Shown here: one piece after another, positions 1-6,433 of the stretch
Layout of the letters: each line of letters starts with the position of its first letter
Numbering within the stretch: the first letter of the stretch is position 1
DNA from: Prolixibacteraceae bacterium
Lineage (GTDB): Bacteria > Bacteroidota > Bacteroidia > Bacteroidales > Prolixibacteraceae
DNA length: 10,934 nt
Assembly (NCBI GenBank): GCA_003516705.1
Contig: DPCJ01000176.1
Location: 19,310-30,243, forward strand
Reading direction: 5' to 3'
Position numbers and translations under genes: made by a program
Notes under the pieces: model-generated
The model's database searches: none
Told to the model about the DNA's origin: nothing
Seen by the model: only the letters and a program-made list of their open reading frames with translations

Positions 1-504
1 TCGATTTACAGTGCCGAGGAAGGTGAAAACCTTGAAATACTGGTGAAAGAAGTAGAAGGCGGGTACTTTTCGCCAAAACTGAAACACCTGAAAATTGGCG
101 ATTTGGTTGAAGTTCACGGACCTTTCGGGAAATTTGGGCTCGACGAAAAGAAACGCAATACACACCAGCATGTTTTTATTGCCAGCGGCACCGGAATTGC
201 ACCGTTTCACAGCGTGGTAAAAACCAATCCCGGTTTAAATTATAAGTTAATTCACGGCGTGCGTTATCTGAATGAAGCTTACGAAATTGGTGAATACGAA
301 CGCGACCGGGTAGTTGTTTGTACCTCGCGCGACGAAAAAGGCGATTTCAATGGTCGTTTAACCGACTACCTGAAAAAAACAGATTTTGCAAGAAACACCT
401 GTTTTTACCTTTGCGGAAACAGCGACATGATTTTCGATGCTATGGAAATCCTTAAATCAAAAGGATTTGACCGCGACAGCGTTACTGTGGAAGTTTATTT
501 TTAG
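1..504 (+). CDS. Ferredoxin-NADP reductase-like FAD/NAD(P)-binding oxidoreductase, C-terminal part (5' end outside window)
   Basis: The frame is open from base 1, so the gene is cut by the left edge; a GTG at 43 is only an internal codon. 167 residues are visible. They begin with YSAEEGENLEILVKEVEGG, the end of the FAD-binding beta barrel; the RxYS flavin motif probably lies just upstream. GDLVEVHGPFGKF follows, and then the nucleotide-binding half: ASGTGIAPF is the classic G-T-G-I-A-P pyridine-nucleotide loop, and FYLCGNSDMIFDAMEILKSKG is the conserved CG segment near the C-terminus. The protein ends in VEVYF, an aromatic terminus as in Fpr-type reductases. Known for the family: electron transfer between NAD(P)H and ferredoxin or flavodoxin in the cytoplasm. 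Which physiological partner it uses cannot be told. The next gene starts 93 bp downstream behind its own promoter candidate. Confidence 0.85.
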   Translation, partial: SIYSAEEGENLEILVKEVEGGYFSPKLKHLKIGDLVEVHGPFGKFGLDEKKRNTHQHVFIASGTGIAPFHSVVKTNPGLNYKLIHGVRYLNEAYEIGEYERDRVVVCTSRDEKGDFNGRLTDYLKKTDFARNTCFYLCGNSDMIFDAMEILKSKGFDRDSVTVEVYF

Positions 505-531
505 TCCATCTTGTTTTTCTGATGAATATTC

Positions 532-562
532 TTGTCAGCTGATGGTGGGTTTTGTACTTTCG
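532..562 (+). promoter_or_regulatory. Bacteroidota-type promoter candidate for the DUF1080 gene
   Basis: TTG at 532-534, a 20-bp spacer and TACTTTCG at 555-562 fit the phylum's TTG-N19..21-TAnnTTTG pattern with one mismatch. Transcription would start near 569, leaving a leader of about 29 bases before the ATG at 598. This favours that ATG over the upstream in-frame TTG at 532, which lies inside the promoter. Confidence 0.5.
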
Positions 563-597
563 GTTCATGTAAATCAAAAAACCTAAAATTTTGTAAT

Positions 598-1200
598 ATG
601 AAGATTATTTCAGCAGTTGCTTTGTTGCTTGTATTTTCAGCGACCTGTTTTGCCGGGAAAAAGGATGGCAAATCGATTTTCAACGGTAAAAATCTCGATG
701 GCTGGGTAATTCACGGTACCGAAAAATGGTATGTTGAAGATGGATTACTGATTTGTGAAAGTGGCCCCGACAAAGGTTACGGCTATCTTTCGACAGAAAA
801 ATTCTACGATAATTTTGAAGTGGAAGTTGAATTTTTGCAGGAAGCCAACGGAAACAGCGGCGTTTTTTTCCGTTCTACTTTCGAAGGTACAAAAGTAAGT
901 GGCTGGCAGGTTGAAGTAGCTCCACCCAACCACGATACAGGCGGAATTTACGAATCGTACGGTCGTGGCTGGCTGGTTCAGATTCCCGACGAAAAAGAAA
1001 ACATTCTGAAAATGGGAGAATGGAACAAAATGAAAATCAGGGCTGAAGGCGGCCATGTTACAACCTGGCTTAATGGTCAGCAAATGGTTGATATTAATGA
1101 CGAAAAAATTGCAGCCGGAAAAGGTGCCATTGCTTTGCAGATTCACGATGGCGGTGGTATTAAAGTAAAGTGGCGCAATTTGAAAGTGAAGGAACTTTAA
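598..1200 (+). CDS. Exported DUF1080 (3-keto-disaccharide hydrolase-like, concanavalin-fold) protein
   Basis: A 200-residue protein. ATG 598 is chosen because it begins a clear signal peptide: MK, a hydrophobic core IISAVALLLVFSA, and a likely signal peptidase I site after CFA (about residue 19). No proper lipobox is seen. The mature part is one DUF1080/PF06439 domain: SIFNGKNLDGW (27-36), WYVEDGLLIC (44-53), GYLSTEKFYDNFEVEVEF (62-79), NSGVFFRS (86-93), GWQVEV (102-107), GEWNKMKIRAEGGHVTTWLNG (140-160), GAIALQIHDGG (177-187). Known for the family: jelly-roll sugar-binding or hydrolysing proteins, some shown to cleave 3-keto-glycosides, common in polysaccharide-degrading Bacteroidota. Here it stands alone without SusCD or glycoside hydrolase genes, so the substrate is unknown. 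It is probably periplasmic. It converges on the next gene and shares a terminator with it. Confidence 0.9.
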   Translation: MKIISAVALLLVFSATCFAGKKDGKSIFNGKNLDGWVIHGTEKWYVEDGLLICESGPDKGYGYLSTEKFYDNFEVEVEFLQEANGNSGVFFRSTFEGTKVSGWQVEVAPPNHDTGGIYESYGRGWLVQIPDEKENILKMGEWNKMKIRAEGGHVTTWLNGQQMVDINDEKIAAGKGAIALQIHDGGGIKVKWRNLKVKEL

Positions 1201-1234
1201 AGCCTCCCCAGCCCCTTCGCGGGAGGGGTGAAAG
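1201..1234 (+). repeat. GC-rich REP-like repeat, copy 1
   Basis: The repeat begins directly after the TAA of the DUF1080 gene. It has the pattern AGCCTCCCC-A-GCCCCTTCGCGGGAGGGG, a C-rich arm followed by a short TTCG hairpin and a G-rich arm. It resembles the copies at 1292, 8395, 9719 and 9811 and differs sharply in base composition from its surroundings. Confidence 0.7.
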
Positions 1235-1243
1235 AGAAACAAA

Positions 1244-1288
1244 AAATTCCATCTTCTTTAATAATGAGAGGATGGAATTTCTGTTTTT
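1244..1288. terminator. Bidirectional terminator between convergent genes
   Basis: A perfect 10-bp inverted repeat (AAATTCCATC at 1244-1253, GATGGAATTT at 1271-1280) encloses a 17-base loop. On the + strand it is followed by CTGTTTTT. Read from the - strand it is followed by an equally T-rich stretch. It lies between two genes that face each other, where a shared terminator is expected. Confidence 0.7.
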
Positions 1289-1291
1289 ATT

Positions 1292-1351
1292 TCCCTCCTT
1301 CGGAGGGACTAAGGAAGGCTTATTACTTTGGAGAGGGTTGGGGTGAGGCTG
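1292..1351. repeat. GC-rich REP-like repeat, copy 2 (composite)
   Basis: The left part is a perfect 7-bp hairpin, TCCCTCC-TTC-GGAGGGA (1292-1308). The right part (1326-1351), read on the - strand, is GCCTCACCCCAACCCTCTCC, the C-rich arm of the same family. The right part lies inside the end of the reading frame of the CarboxypepD_reg-like gene, so the last residues of that protein come from the repeat. Confidence 0.65.
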
Positions 1352-2102
1352 TCTGCGCTTTTTCAATCTGGTAATAATGAAAAAACTCGATAACTGTTGC
1401 ACGTACCTGGTATTCTGATGATAAGTACGGTAATACATCCTGACTGTTGAACCAAACCATAAATGAGTCGGCGGCAGCTTCATTCAGCCCGGTGAGCATC
1501 ATTACTTTTTCCTTGTTGTAGTTTTGCGAGTGCATTTCCCAGTTTTTTTGTACTACCATTTCTTTCCGCACCTCGCGTTTGCGTTTTTCCTTTTTGCTTA
1601 AATAATACTGCCAATACGAAATAGGGTTAAAAAAAGCAGCGAGAACTGGAGGTGCTTCGTTAAAAGCATCGCCTCTTAATTCAGGCGCAATTTCGGTTGG
1701 ACGGCCGGTTTCAAACCCAAGGTCCACCTTTGGTTTTTCGCCATCCACTTTTACTTCACCCAAACCATAACTCACCGGTTGAATATAAAAATTAAGAGTT
1801 GTGTAGCCCGAATAATTCGCCGGCACTTTCAATACACTCTTCTGATAACCAATTGACGTAATAATCAAACTGTCAATATTCAACATTTCGAGGGTAAAAT
1901 AGCCACCATTGTTGGTGATGGTTCCGCTGTGGGTACGCAGGTTTAAAACATTGGCATACGGAACCGGCACACTGTCGGCAAGACTTAAGATGTTGGCTTT
2001 TATTTTAATAAGTACAGGATCAACCAGATCATCATCTTGCGCTTTCAAAATCAACGGAGTTATTAACAACAGAATTAAGCCGGCAAATAAAGATTTTCTC
2101 AT
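1323..2102 (-). CDS. Exported CarboxypepD_reg-like domain protein
   Basis: 259 residues from the ATG at 2102. A longer frame to 2186 is rejected because it would cross the promoter candidate and hide the signal peptide. Residues 1-21 form the signal peptide (MRKS, hydrophobic LFAGLILLLITPLIL, cleavage near KA-QDDD). Residues about 36-110 fit the carboxypeptidase regulatory-like beta-sandwich (PF13715 type): ADSVPVPYANVLNLRTHSGTI, NNGGYFTLEM, DSLIITSIGYQ, LNFYIQPVSYGLGEVKV. The remainder (about 125-248) is helical and charged, with a basic KKEKRKREVRKE stretch at 170-181, and is not recognised. Known for the fold: a stalk or stabilising module in many Bacteroidota envelope proteins. It is probably periplasmic or facing the outer membrane. 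The last residues, ASPQPSPK, and the stop codon come from a GC-rich repeat, so the original C-terminus may have been replaced. Confidence 0.8.
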   Translation of the reverse strand: MRKSLFAGLILLLITPLILKAQDDDLVDPVLIKIKANILSLADSVPVPYANVLNLRTHSGTITNNGGYFTLEMLNIDSLIITSIGYQKSVLKVPANYSGYTTLNFYIQPVSYGLGEVKVDGEKPKVDLGFETGRPTEIAPELRGDAFNEAPPVLAAFFNPISYWQYYLSKKEKRKREVRKEMVVQKNWEMHSQNYNKEKVMMLTGLNEAAADSFMVWFNSQDVLPYLSSEYQVRATVIEFFHYYQIEKAQTASPQPSPK

Positions 2103-2123
2103 GTTTTCAGGAAAGCTTTTTGC

Positions 2124-2153
2124 CAAAAATAACCAAAAGTTGATTGACCCAAA
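2124..2153 (-). promoter_or_regulatory. Bacteroidota-type promoter candidate for the CarboxypepD_reg-like gene
   Basis: On the - strand TATTTTTG (2131-2124) is a perfect TAnnTTTG box. TTTG at 2153-2150 lies 18 bases upstream of it, slightly short of the usual spacing. The leader before ATG 2102 would be about 14 bases, supporting that start. Confidence 0.5.
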
Positions 2154-2422
2154 GTTTATTACAACGATAGACCGGGATTTTAACATGATTTAGGAGAAAA
2201 CAGAGGAAAGTTGAGATCATGTTATCGTTGTTTAATAGACAAATTTTAGTTTACGTATAATCCTTCATTTTATTATTTAATACAGTATTGTTGATAACTC
2301 AAGACGAAATCTTTTTTTAGTATAAATCAATTTTAAAATAATTTGTAGCTTTAAGAGAATTATTGATTTGTATTTGTTTCTGTAATTTGTTCATATATTT
2401 GACAACTCAAAAACCAGTAACA
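2154..2422. other. Divergent intergenic region, left edge of the accessory stretch
   Basis: This is the upstream region between two divergent genes. It becomes strongly A+T-rich from about 2225. It holds a 9-bp perfect inverted repeat (TAACATGAT 2181-2189, ATCATGTTA 2216-2224), with ACGATA (2164-2169) and TATCGT (2223-2228) as a looser outer pair. Apart from this and the two promoter candidates nothing is recognised: no tRNA and no valS-like sequence was seen here. Confidence 0.4.
2373..2401 (+). promoter_or_regulatory. Promoter candidate for the Panacea operon
   Basis: TATATTTG at 2394-2401 is a perfect TAnnTTTG box. TTTG at 2373-2376 is 17 bases upstream and another TTTG at 2367-2370 is 23 upstream, so the -33 element is ambiguous. 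The start would be near 2408, with a leader of about 15 bases to ATG 2423. This excludes an in-frame ATG at 2363 as the start. Confidence 0.5.
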
Positions 2423-2953
2423 ATGACTCTTTTTAATAAAATAAAAGCATTTGAATATCTTTCTCATGAGTTTTTCAAATGGTTTCAGGAAGTTAACCCG
2501 GGTGTATCGATAGAAGAGAACTTCAGTAAGTTAAAGCTAATTAAACTTCACTTTTTTGCGTGCGCTGTAACCTCGGATTCTTTATCCGAAGGATTATTGG
2601 CGCAATTTGATAATTTCTATGCTATGCCTTATGGACATGTAGAGTCCTCCGTTTATGAAAAACTTGGGGAGATTAACACGATTACATTTGAAAGAAATAA
2701 AGTTGAAATAAAACCATATCCTGAAAATTATTTTAATGATATTCCTGTGGAACAACTCAACCAAGCTATTGAATCATTAAAAAAGAAAAACAAAAGCATT
2801 GTTACTTATACCCCAATACAATTGGTAGATTTAAGCCATTCTTGGAATTCCTGGATAACAATGTATAACCTTGCAAGACAATTAAATAGATTCTCCATAA
2901 AGATTCCGACCAAAATGATTCAGAATGAAAACAAAATATTCATTCTAAATTAG
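2423..2953 (+). CDS. Panacea-domain (DUF4065 / SocA-like) protein, probable antitoxin
   Basis: 176 residues from ATG 2423, chosen by the promoter position and because the upstream extension is a cysteine-rich, unlike-domain sequence. The whole protein fits the Panacea domain (PF13274). LKLIKLHFFACAV (37-49) is the LxKLLYFA-type first core helix. FYAMPYGHVESSVYEKL (65-81) is the conserved YGPV-like signature with H for P. LNQAIESLK (112-120) follows, and LVDLSHSWNSW (134-144) is the conserved 'LSH...W' helix. Known: Panacea proteins include the antitoxin/adaptor SocA and the PanA antitoxins, which neutralise many unrelated toxin families and are usually encoded beside the toxin. Here the partner gene starts only 6 bases after the stop, so the two are almost certainly cotranscribed. 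Inference: PanA-type antitoxin, with the downstream protein as its toxin or effector. A different regulatory role is possible. Confidence 0.75.
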   Translation: MTLFNKIKAFEYLSHEFFKWFQEVNPGVSIEENFSKLKLIKLHFFACAVTSDSLSEGLLAQFDNFYAMPYGHVESSVYEKLGEINTITFERNKVEIKPYPENYFNDIPVEQLNQAIESLKKKNKSIVTYTPIQLVDLSHSWNSWITMYNLARQLNRFSIKIPTKMIQNENKIFILN

Positions 2954-2959
2954 TTAATA

Positions 2960-4888
2960 ATGTATCTGGAGGACTGTATTTCAGTTATAAAGGAATATTT
3001 CCCCGATAAATGGGAAAATGAGTTTTTATTCTCCAGTCCAGAGGAAATAGAAGAATCACAAAGTAATCTTTTGTCTAAGATTACAATAGTAACAAATAAG
3101 GTTTTTGAAAAGCTTCATCTATCAGTATTAGGAGGGGAGTATCTAATTGAAGAAAATTTTGAGGATTATATTAATTCATTCAACTCTGTTCTTGAAGGCA
3201 GCACAGTTGACCCTGGTTCAGTAGTTGATGAATCTTATAATCAATTTGTAAATACCTTTCTCCGAGGTTTTATCTTTCCGTTGAGAGTAGCAATAAAAAA
3301 CTACGACGGTCATTTTAGAAGAATTAAAAGAAGGTATGAAACCCCTGAGAGACTTTCACTATTTGAAGCTGTTTCAGTAAAAGAATTTTTTATTCCCAAT
3401 AATATTCCTATTTCTTCGGTAAATGATTCTTTATCAGACTTTATCAATATTAATTTACACCTTTCATTGGTCGATCATAATATTGCTGTAAAATCGAATC
3501 AACTAAAGGATATGATTTTAATTTATCATACACTTGATGATCGAGTTAAAGCATCTAATGACAAAGTTCTATATCTTTTGAAGGACAAATGTGGATTTTT
3601 GATTAAAAAGATATTAATAAAATATGATAAAGATCCAAGAAATTATTATTATGCACTTGATTTCGACGATAAACCTTTTAGTATAAGTCAGTTTGAAGTA
3701 GGATATTTTTCAGAATATAATAACTTGGTTCAAGTTGGGTATGCAGAAAGAGATAAAAACGAAGATGAATATTCTGAATTGAAGAGCTCAATTTATAGGA
3801 TTGATAAAGATGTTAGAAATGAGAATGTTATTCTTTTTGAGGATTATTTTAAATACATTAAATATTACAAAGAAAACGATCATCAATCGTGCAATAAAAT
3901 AGAAAGACTAATTTCCAATTTTAAGAAACAGGAAGATTCATTAAATGGCTTGAATTCCTTGCTCAACAAATGGGCGTATCAGGTCTCACTCAATTATCTC
4001 ATTAATAATCAAATCTCTTTTGAAATAAACAATAAGTCGATTACTCTGGAAAATTTCATGTCTAAAATTAGCAACATTGACATTTTACAAGAAGAAACAG
4101 GAATAAAAAATTACTTCCCATATCTCAAGATTTTCCAATACATTATGACCCTTTTCGATACCAAACTCGATAAACTTCAAACCAATAGTGATTTGCAAGA
4201 AATACAAAATGAAGCTGCATTTATTAATAGAAATATTGAAGAACTTGAAAAAATCGAAAAACAACTCTATCTTTCTTTTGAATGGTGTAGTGACCGAAAC
4301 TTCATTCCTTTTCAAGTTCCACAGAATGAATGTATAAAGAAAATAGAATTAGGCGAAGGAGAATCATTGAATTTATTTTTGGCCTCAACATTCATCCTTC
4401 CAATAAACTTTGAAAAGGTTAAGTTGGAGCGTGATAACGCATCAAGAAATCTGATGAATCTAAAATCAAGGTTATATTCCTATAATACGCTGAAATCTGA
4501 GAAAGAACAAGTCATAAGAATTAAAGCTGAAGTGGAAAAAACAGACAGGAGGCAAATCGAAATTCTCAGTATTTTCGCTGCAATTGTTTTATTTGTATCT
4601 TCAAATATTCAAGTTTTTGCAAAAGCTGAGTCTTTTACTGATGCATTAAGATTTATGTTACTTTTTGCGTATGTACTTGTTTTATTCATTGTTTCGATTT
4701 GGTTAATTTCAAGAGATAATGGATTTAAGTTTTCAATTAAAAATATCTCCGCAATCCATTGGTTTTTTATGTTACTTCTCACTCTTGCAACAATTATAGC
4801 GTTAGTTTTAATTTACCCTGATTTCAAAAGCGAATTAAAAGCAAAAAGGCAAGAGAAAAGTCTCTCTATTGAGATAGAGCGACATTAG
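2960..4888 (+). CDS. Large coiled-coil protein with three C-terminal membrane segments, partner of the Panacea protein
   Basis: 642 residues, no signal peptide, not recognised as a named family. The first 390 residues look soluble, mostly helical and charged, with a beta-like patch NYYYALDFDDKPFSISQFEVGYF (about 229-251). No Walker, nuclease or other catalytic motif is evident. Two coiled-coil stretches follow, about 399-435 (LQEIQNEAAFINRNIEELEK) and 484-533. The C-terminus has three hydrophobic segments, about 534-554 (EILSIFAAIVLFVSSNIQVFA), 562-583 and 599-619, and a short basic tail. The arrangement of a long cytoplasmic sensor-like or coiled-coil part with a terminal membrane bundle resembles membrane effectors of bacterial conflict systems. 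That is analogy, not homology I can prove. The gene follows the Panacea gene after 6 bases. It is A+T-rich, unlike the flanking core genes. Inference: toxin or effector held in check by the Panacea protein. Confidence 0.6.
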   Translation: MYLEDCISVIKEYFPDKWENEFLFSSPEEIEESQSNLLSKITIVTNKVFEKLHLSVLGGEYLIEENFEDYINSFNSVLEGSTVDPGSVVDESYNQFVNTFLRGFIFPLRVAIKNYDGHFRRIKRRYETPERLSLFEAVSVKEFFIPNNIPISSVNDSLSDFININLHLSLVDHNIAVKSNQLKDMILIYHTLDDRVKASNDKVLYLLKDKCGFLIKKILIKYDKDPRNYYYALDFDDKPFSISQFEVGYFSEYNNLVQVGYAERDKNEDEYSELKSSIYRIDKDVRNENVILFEDYFKYIKYYKENDHQSCNKIERLISNFKKQEDSLNGLNSLLNKWAYQVSLNYLINNQISFEINNKSITLENFMSKISNIDILQEETGIKNYFPYLKIFQYIMTLFDTKLDKLQTNSDLQEIQNEAAFINRNIEELEKIEKQLYLSFEWCSDRNFIPFQVPQNECIKKIELGEGESLNLFLASTFILPINFEKVKLERDNASRNLMNLKSRLYSYNTLKSEKEQVIRIKAEVEKTDRRQIEILSIFAAIVLFVSSNIQVFAKAESFTDALRFMLLFAYVLVLFIVSIWLISRDNGFKFSIKNISAIHWFFMLLLTLATIIALVLIYPDFKSELKAKRQEKSLSIEIERH

Positions 4889-4908
4889 AGAATCAATAGA
4901 ATGAGCCT

Positions 4909-4990
4909 CCAATGTCTTTCAACAACAATCAATTCCTATTTCAACCCCGAAATCCTCTCCTCCAGCACTTTTTTTTTCCAAAGACATTGG
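4909..4990. repeat. 11-bp inverted repeat around valS relic A
   Basis: CCAATGTCTTT (4909-4919) and AAAGACATTGG (4980-4990) are perfect inverted copies enclosing 60 bases that contain the valS relic. The left arm belongs to a flank also found beside the second relic (GACATTG near 6400). The right arm directly abuts the point where valS similarity stops. Confidence 0.55.
4936..4977 (-). pseudogene. valS 3'-end relic A
   Basis: Read on the - strand this encodes KKKVLEERISGLK followed by TAG. The intact valS in this window ends IKVLEERIAGLK-TAA. Similarity stops abruptly at the upstream side (4978), so only the last 13 codons and the stop survive. The bases just after the stop (TTG..GTTGTTGAAAG..GACATTG on the - strand) also match those after relic B. 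It is a boundary scar, not a gene. It marks the left edge of the ATPase block. The short length limits confidence, but frame, stop position and orientation all agree. Confidence 0.7.
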
Positions 4991-5045
4991 CTTTAATGAT
5001 GCAAATTCACTAACGCAATACAGAAATAACAAACGAGAATTCAAT

Positions 5046-5103
5046 ATAATGCTTTTTAAAAAGAGCATTAATTGCATATAATGCTTTTCATGGAGAGCAT
5101 TAT
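5046..5103 (+). promoter_or_regulatory. Two adjacent palindromes (operator candidates) upstream of the ATPase gene
   Basis: TAATGCT (5047-5053) pairs with AGCATTA (5064-5070), and ATAATGCT (5078-5085) pairs with AGCATTAT (5096-5103). Both have a 10-base centre and share the same arms 31 bases apart, about three helical turns. They end 14 bases before the -7 box, a position suited to a repressor, or alternatively to RNA hairpins if transcription starts further upstream. Confidence 0.5.
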
Positions 5104-5117
5104 TTAAATGTATTGCT

Positions 5118-5125
5118 TATCTTTG
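5118..5125 (+). promoter_or_regulatory. -7 box of the ATPase gene
   Basis: TATCTTTG is a perfect TAnnTTTG match. No good -33 TTTG is seen at the right distance, which would fit a promoter needing or being governed by a regulator at the upstream palindromes. The expected start near 5132 gives a 15-base leader to ATG 5147. Confidence 0.45.
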
Positions 5126-5146
5126 GAAGCATTTTACACATTTTTC

Positions 5147-6337
5147 ATGGAGAGGCTATTAGAAAAATCGTTTCGGATTATTAATGAAACACCCGATACA
5201 TTCATCAGAAGTTTTATGGATAAAATATTCTGGAGCGAAAGACTGATCGGGATAAAAGGTGCTAAGGGAGTAGGTAAAACTACACTCATACTCCAATATA
5301 TAAAAACAAAGCTTCAGCATGAGAAAGTTATCTATTTCACCCTGGATGACCCGTATTTTTTTGGAAATAAAATGATTGATACGGTTGAAAATTTTATAAA
5401 AGCAGGGTTTAACTATTTTTTTTTAGACGAAGTGCATAAATATTCTCAATGGTCGGAAGAGATTAAGAATCTGCATGATACTTACAGGAATATCAAAATT
5501 GTATTCACCGGGTCGTCTGTCCTGCATTTACTGGAAGGCACAGTTGATCTTAGCCGGAGAGCCATGATTTACGATCTTCCCGGACTGTCGTTCCGCGAAT
5601 ATATTGGCTTTGTAACGGGAAATTCATTTCCCGCTTTTTCTCTCGAAGATATTTTAAAAAACCACATACAAATAGCCCAGGAAATAACAAAAGAAATCAG
5701 ACCGTTTGAATTTTTCAGCAATTATTTAACTCAGGGATATTATCCTTTCTTTATGGAAGCGCCCAATACTTTTTTATTCAGACTGGAAGCAGCCATTAAT
5801 CAAACGCTGGAAAGTGACCTGCCCATGACCAAAAAAATTACACCTGATATCGTGATTAAACTGAAGAAAATATTAAGTGTGATTGCTCAGTCGGCTCCTT
5901 TTAAACCCAACATTCAAAAGATAAGTGAGCGGGTGGAAATAACCCGAAATTCATTGGTTGTTTATATTCGTTATCTTGAAGATGCGGGGATTATCAAACA
6001 ACTTTTTACCGATGTTTCAGGAATTGGTTCATTGCAGAAACCACAAAAAATTTATCTCGACAATTCAAACCTGATTTATTGTTTATCAACTTTAAATTCG
6101 CAGATTGGTACAGTAAGGGAAACATTTGTGATAAACCAGCTTTCAAAAACCAATGTTGTAACTTATCCCAAAACTGGCGATTTTCTTGTAAACGATAAAT
6201 ATCTTTTTGAAGTTGGTGGAAAAAATAAATCGAAACAACAAATTTCCGGTATTGAAAATTCGTTCATCCTGGCTGATAATATCGAAATCGGATTCGGAGA
6301 AAAAATACCCGTCTGGTTAATTGGATTTCTTTACTGA
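5147..6337 (+). CDS. AAA_14 / DUF4143 family ATP-binding protein
   Basis: 396 residues from ATG 5147. An in-frame ATG at 5108 is rejected since it lies upstream of the -7 box and family members begin near MERLLE. The AAA_14 domain (PF13173) has Walker A GAKGVGKT (38-45), Walker B YFFLDE (90-95) followed by VHKY, sensor-1-like TGSS (121-124), and the family segment RRAMIYDLPGLSFREYIGF (138-155). A winged-helix-like stretch covers about 257-285 (ISERVEITRNSLVVYIRYLE). The C-terminal DUF4143 domain is PD-(D/E)xK-like: GDFLVND (344-350), LFEVGGKNK (353-361), and the typical ending IPVWLIGFLY. The length is normal and no key residue is missing, so it looks intact. Known: this ATPase family is greatly expanded in Bacteroidota and archaea, with poorly known cellular roles. 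It stands alone, flanked by two valS relics in direct orientation. This suggests it arrived as a single-gene insert. Confidence 0.9.
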   Translation: MERLLEKSFRIINETPDTFIRSFMDKIFWSERLIGIKGAKGVGKTTLILQYIKTKLQHEKVIYFTLDDPYFFGNKMIDTVENFIKAGFNYFFLDEVHKYSQWSEEIKNLHDTYRNIKIVFTGSSVLHLLEGTVDLSRRAMIYDLPGLSFREYIGFVTGNSFPAFSLEDILKNHIQIAQEITKEIRPFEFFSNYLTQGYYPFFMEAPNTFLFRLEAAINQTLESDLPMTKKITPDIVIKLKKILSVIAQSAPFKPNIQKISERVEITRNSLVVYIRYLEDAGIIKQLFTDVSGIGSLQKPQKIYLDNSNLIYCLSTLNSQIGTVRETFVINQLSKTNVVTYPKTGDFLVNDKYLFEVGGKNKSKQQISGIENSFILADNIEIGFGEKIPVWLIGFLY

Positions 6338-6343
6338 CTTATA

Positions 6344-6380
6344 AAAGGTGCACAGCAGATTCAAGCCGCTTAGCGCCTTT
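6344..6380 (+). terminator. Weak hairpin after the ATPase gene
   Basis: AAAGGTGC (6344-6351) pairs with GCGCCTTT (6373-6380) with one G-T pair, around a 21-base loop, starting 6 bases after the stop codon. No T run follows, so it is a poor intrinsic terminator. It could equally be chance. Confidence 0.25.
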
Positions 6381-6433
6381 CAAATGCCATGACAACAATG
6401 TCAACCTTTCAACAACGACAACCTACTTCTATT

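Noticed and set aside
1..42. GTG at 43 as the start of the first gene
   Set aside because: The frame is open to base 1 and the upstream residues continue the FAD-binding domain, so the gene is simply cut by the window edge.
745..1242. Long open frame on the - strand across the DUF1080 gene
   Set aside because: It is antisense to a clear DUF1080 domain, has no recognisable protein features, and arises from the codon use of the real gene.
1160..1483. Open frame on the - strand across the terminator and repeats
   Set aside because: Its peptide is a translation of the hairpin and GC-rich repeats; it overlaps two supported genes.
4864..4879. CTCTAT/ATAGAG hairpin at the end of the 642-residue gene as a terminator
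   Set aside because: It lies inside the coding sequence, has a short stem and no T run after it.
5108..5146. N-terminal extension of the ATPase from the ATG at 5108
   Set aside because: It would start upstream of the -7 box and add residues not typical of the family, whose members begin near MERLLE.
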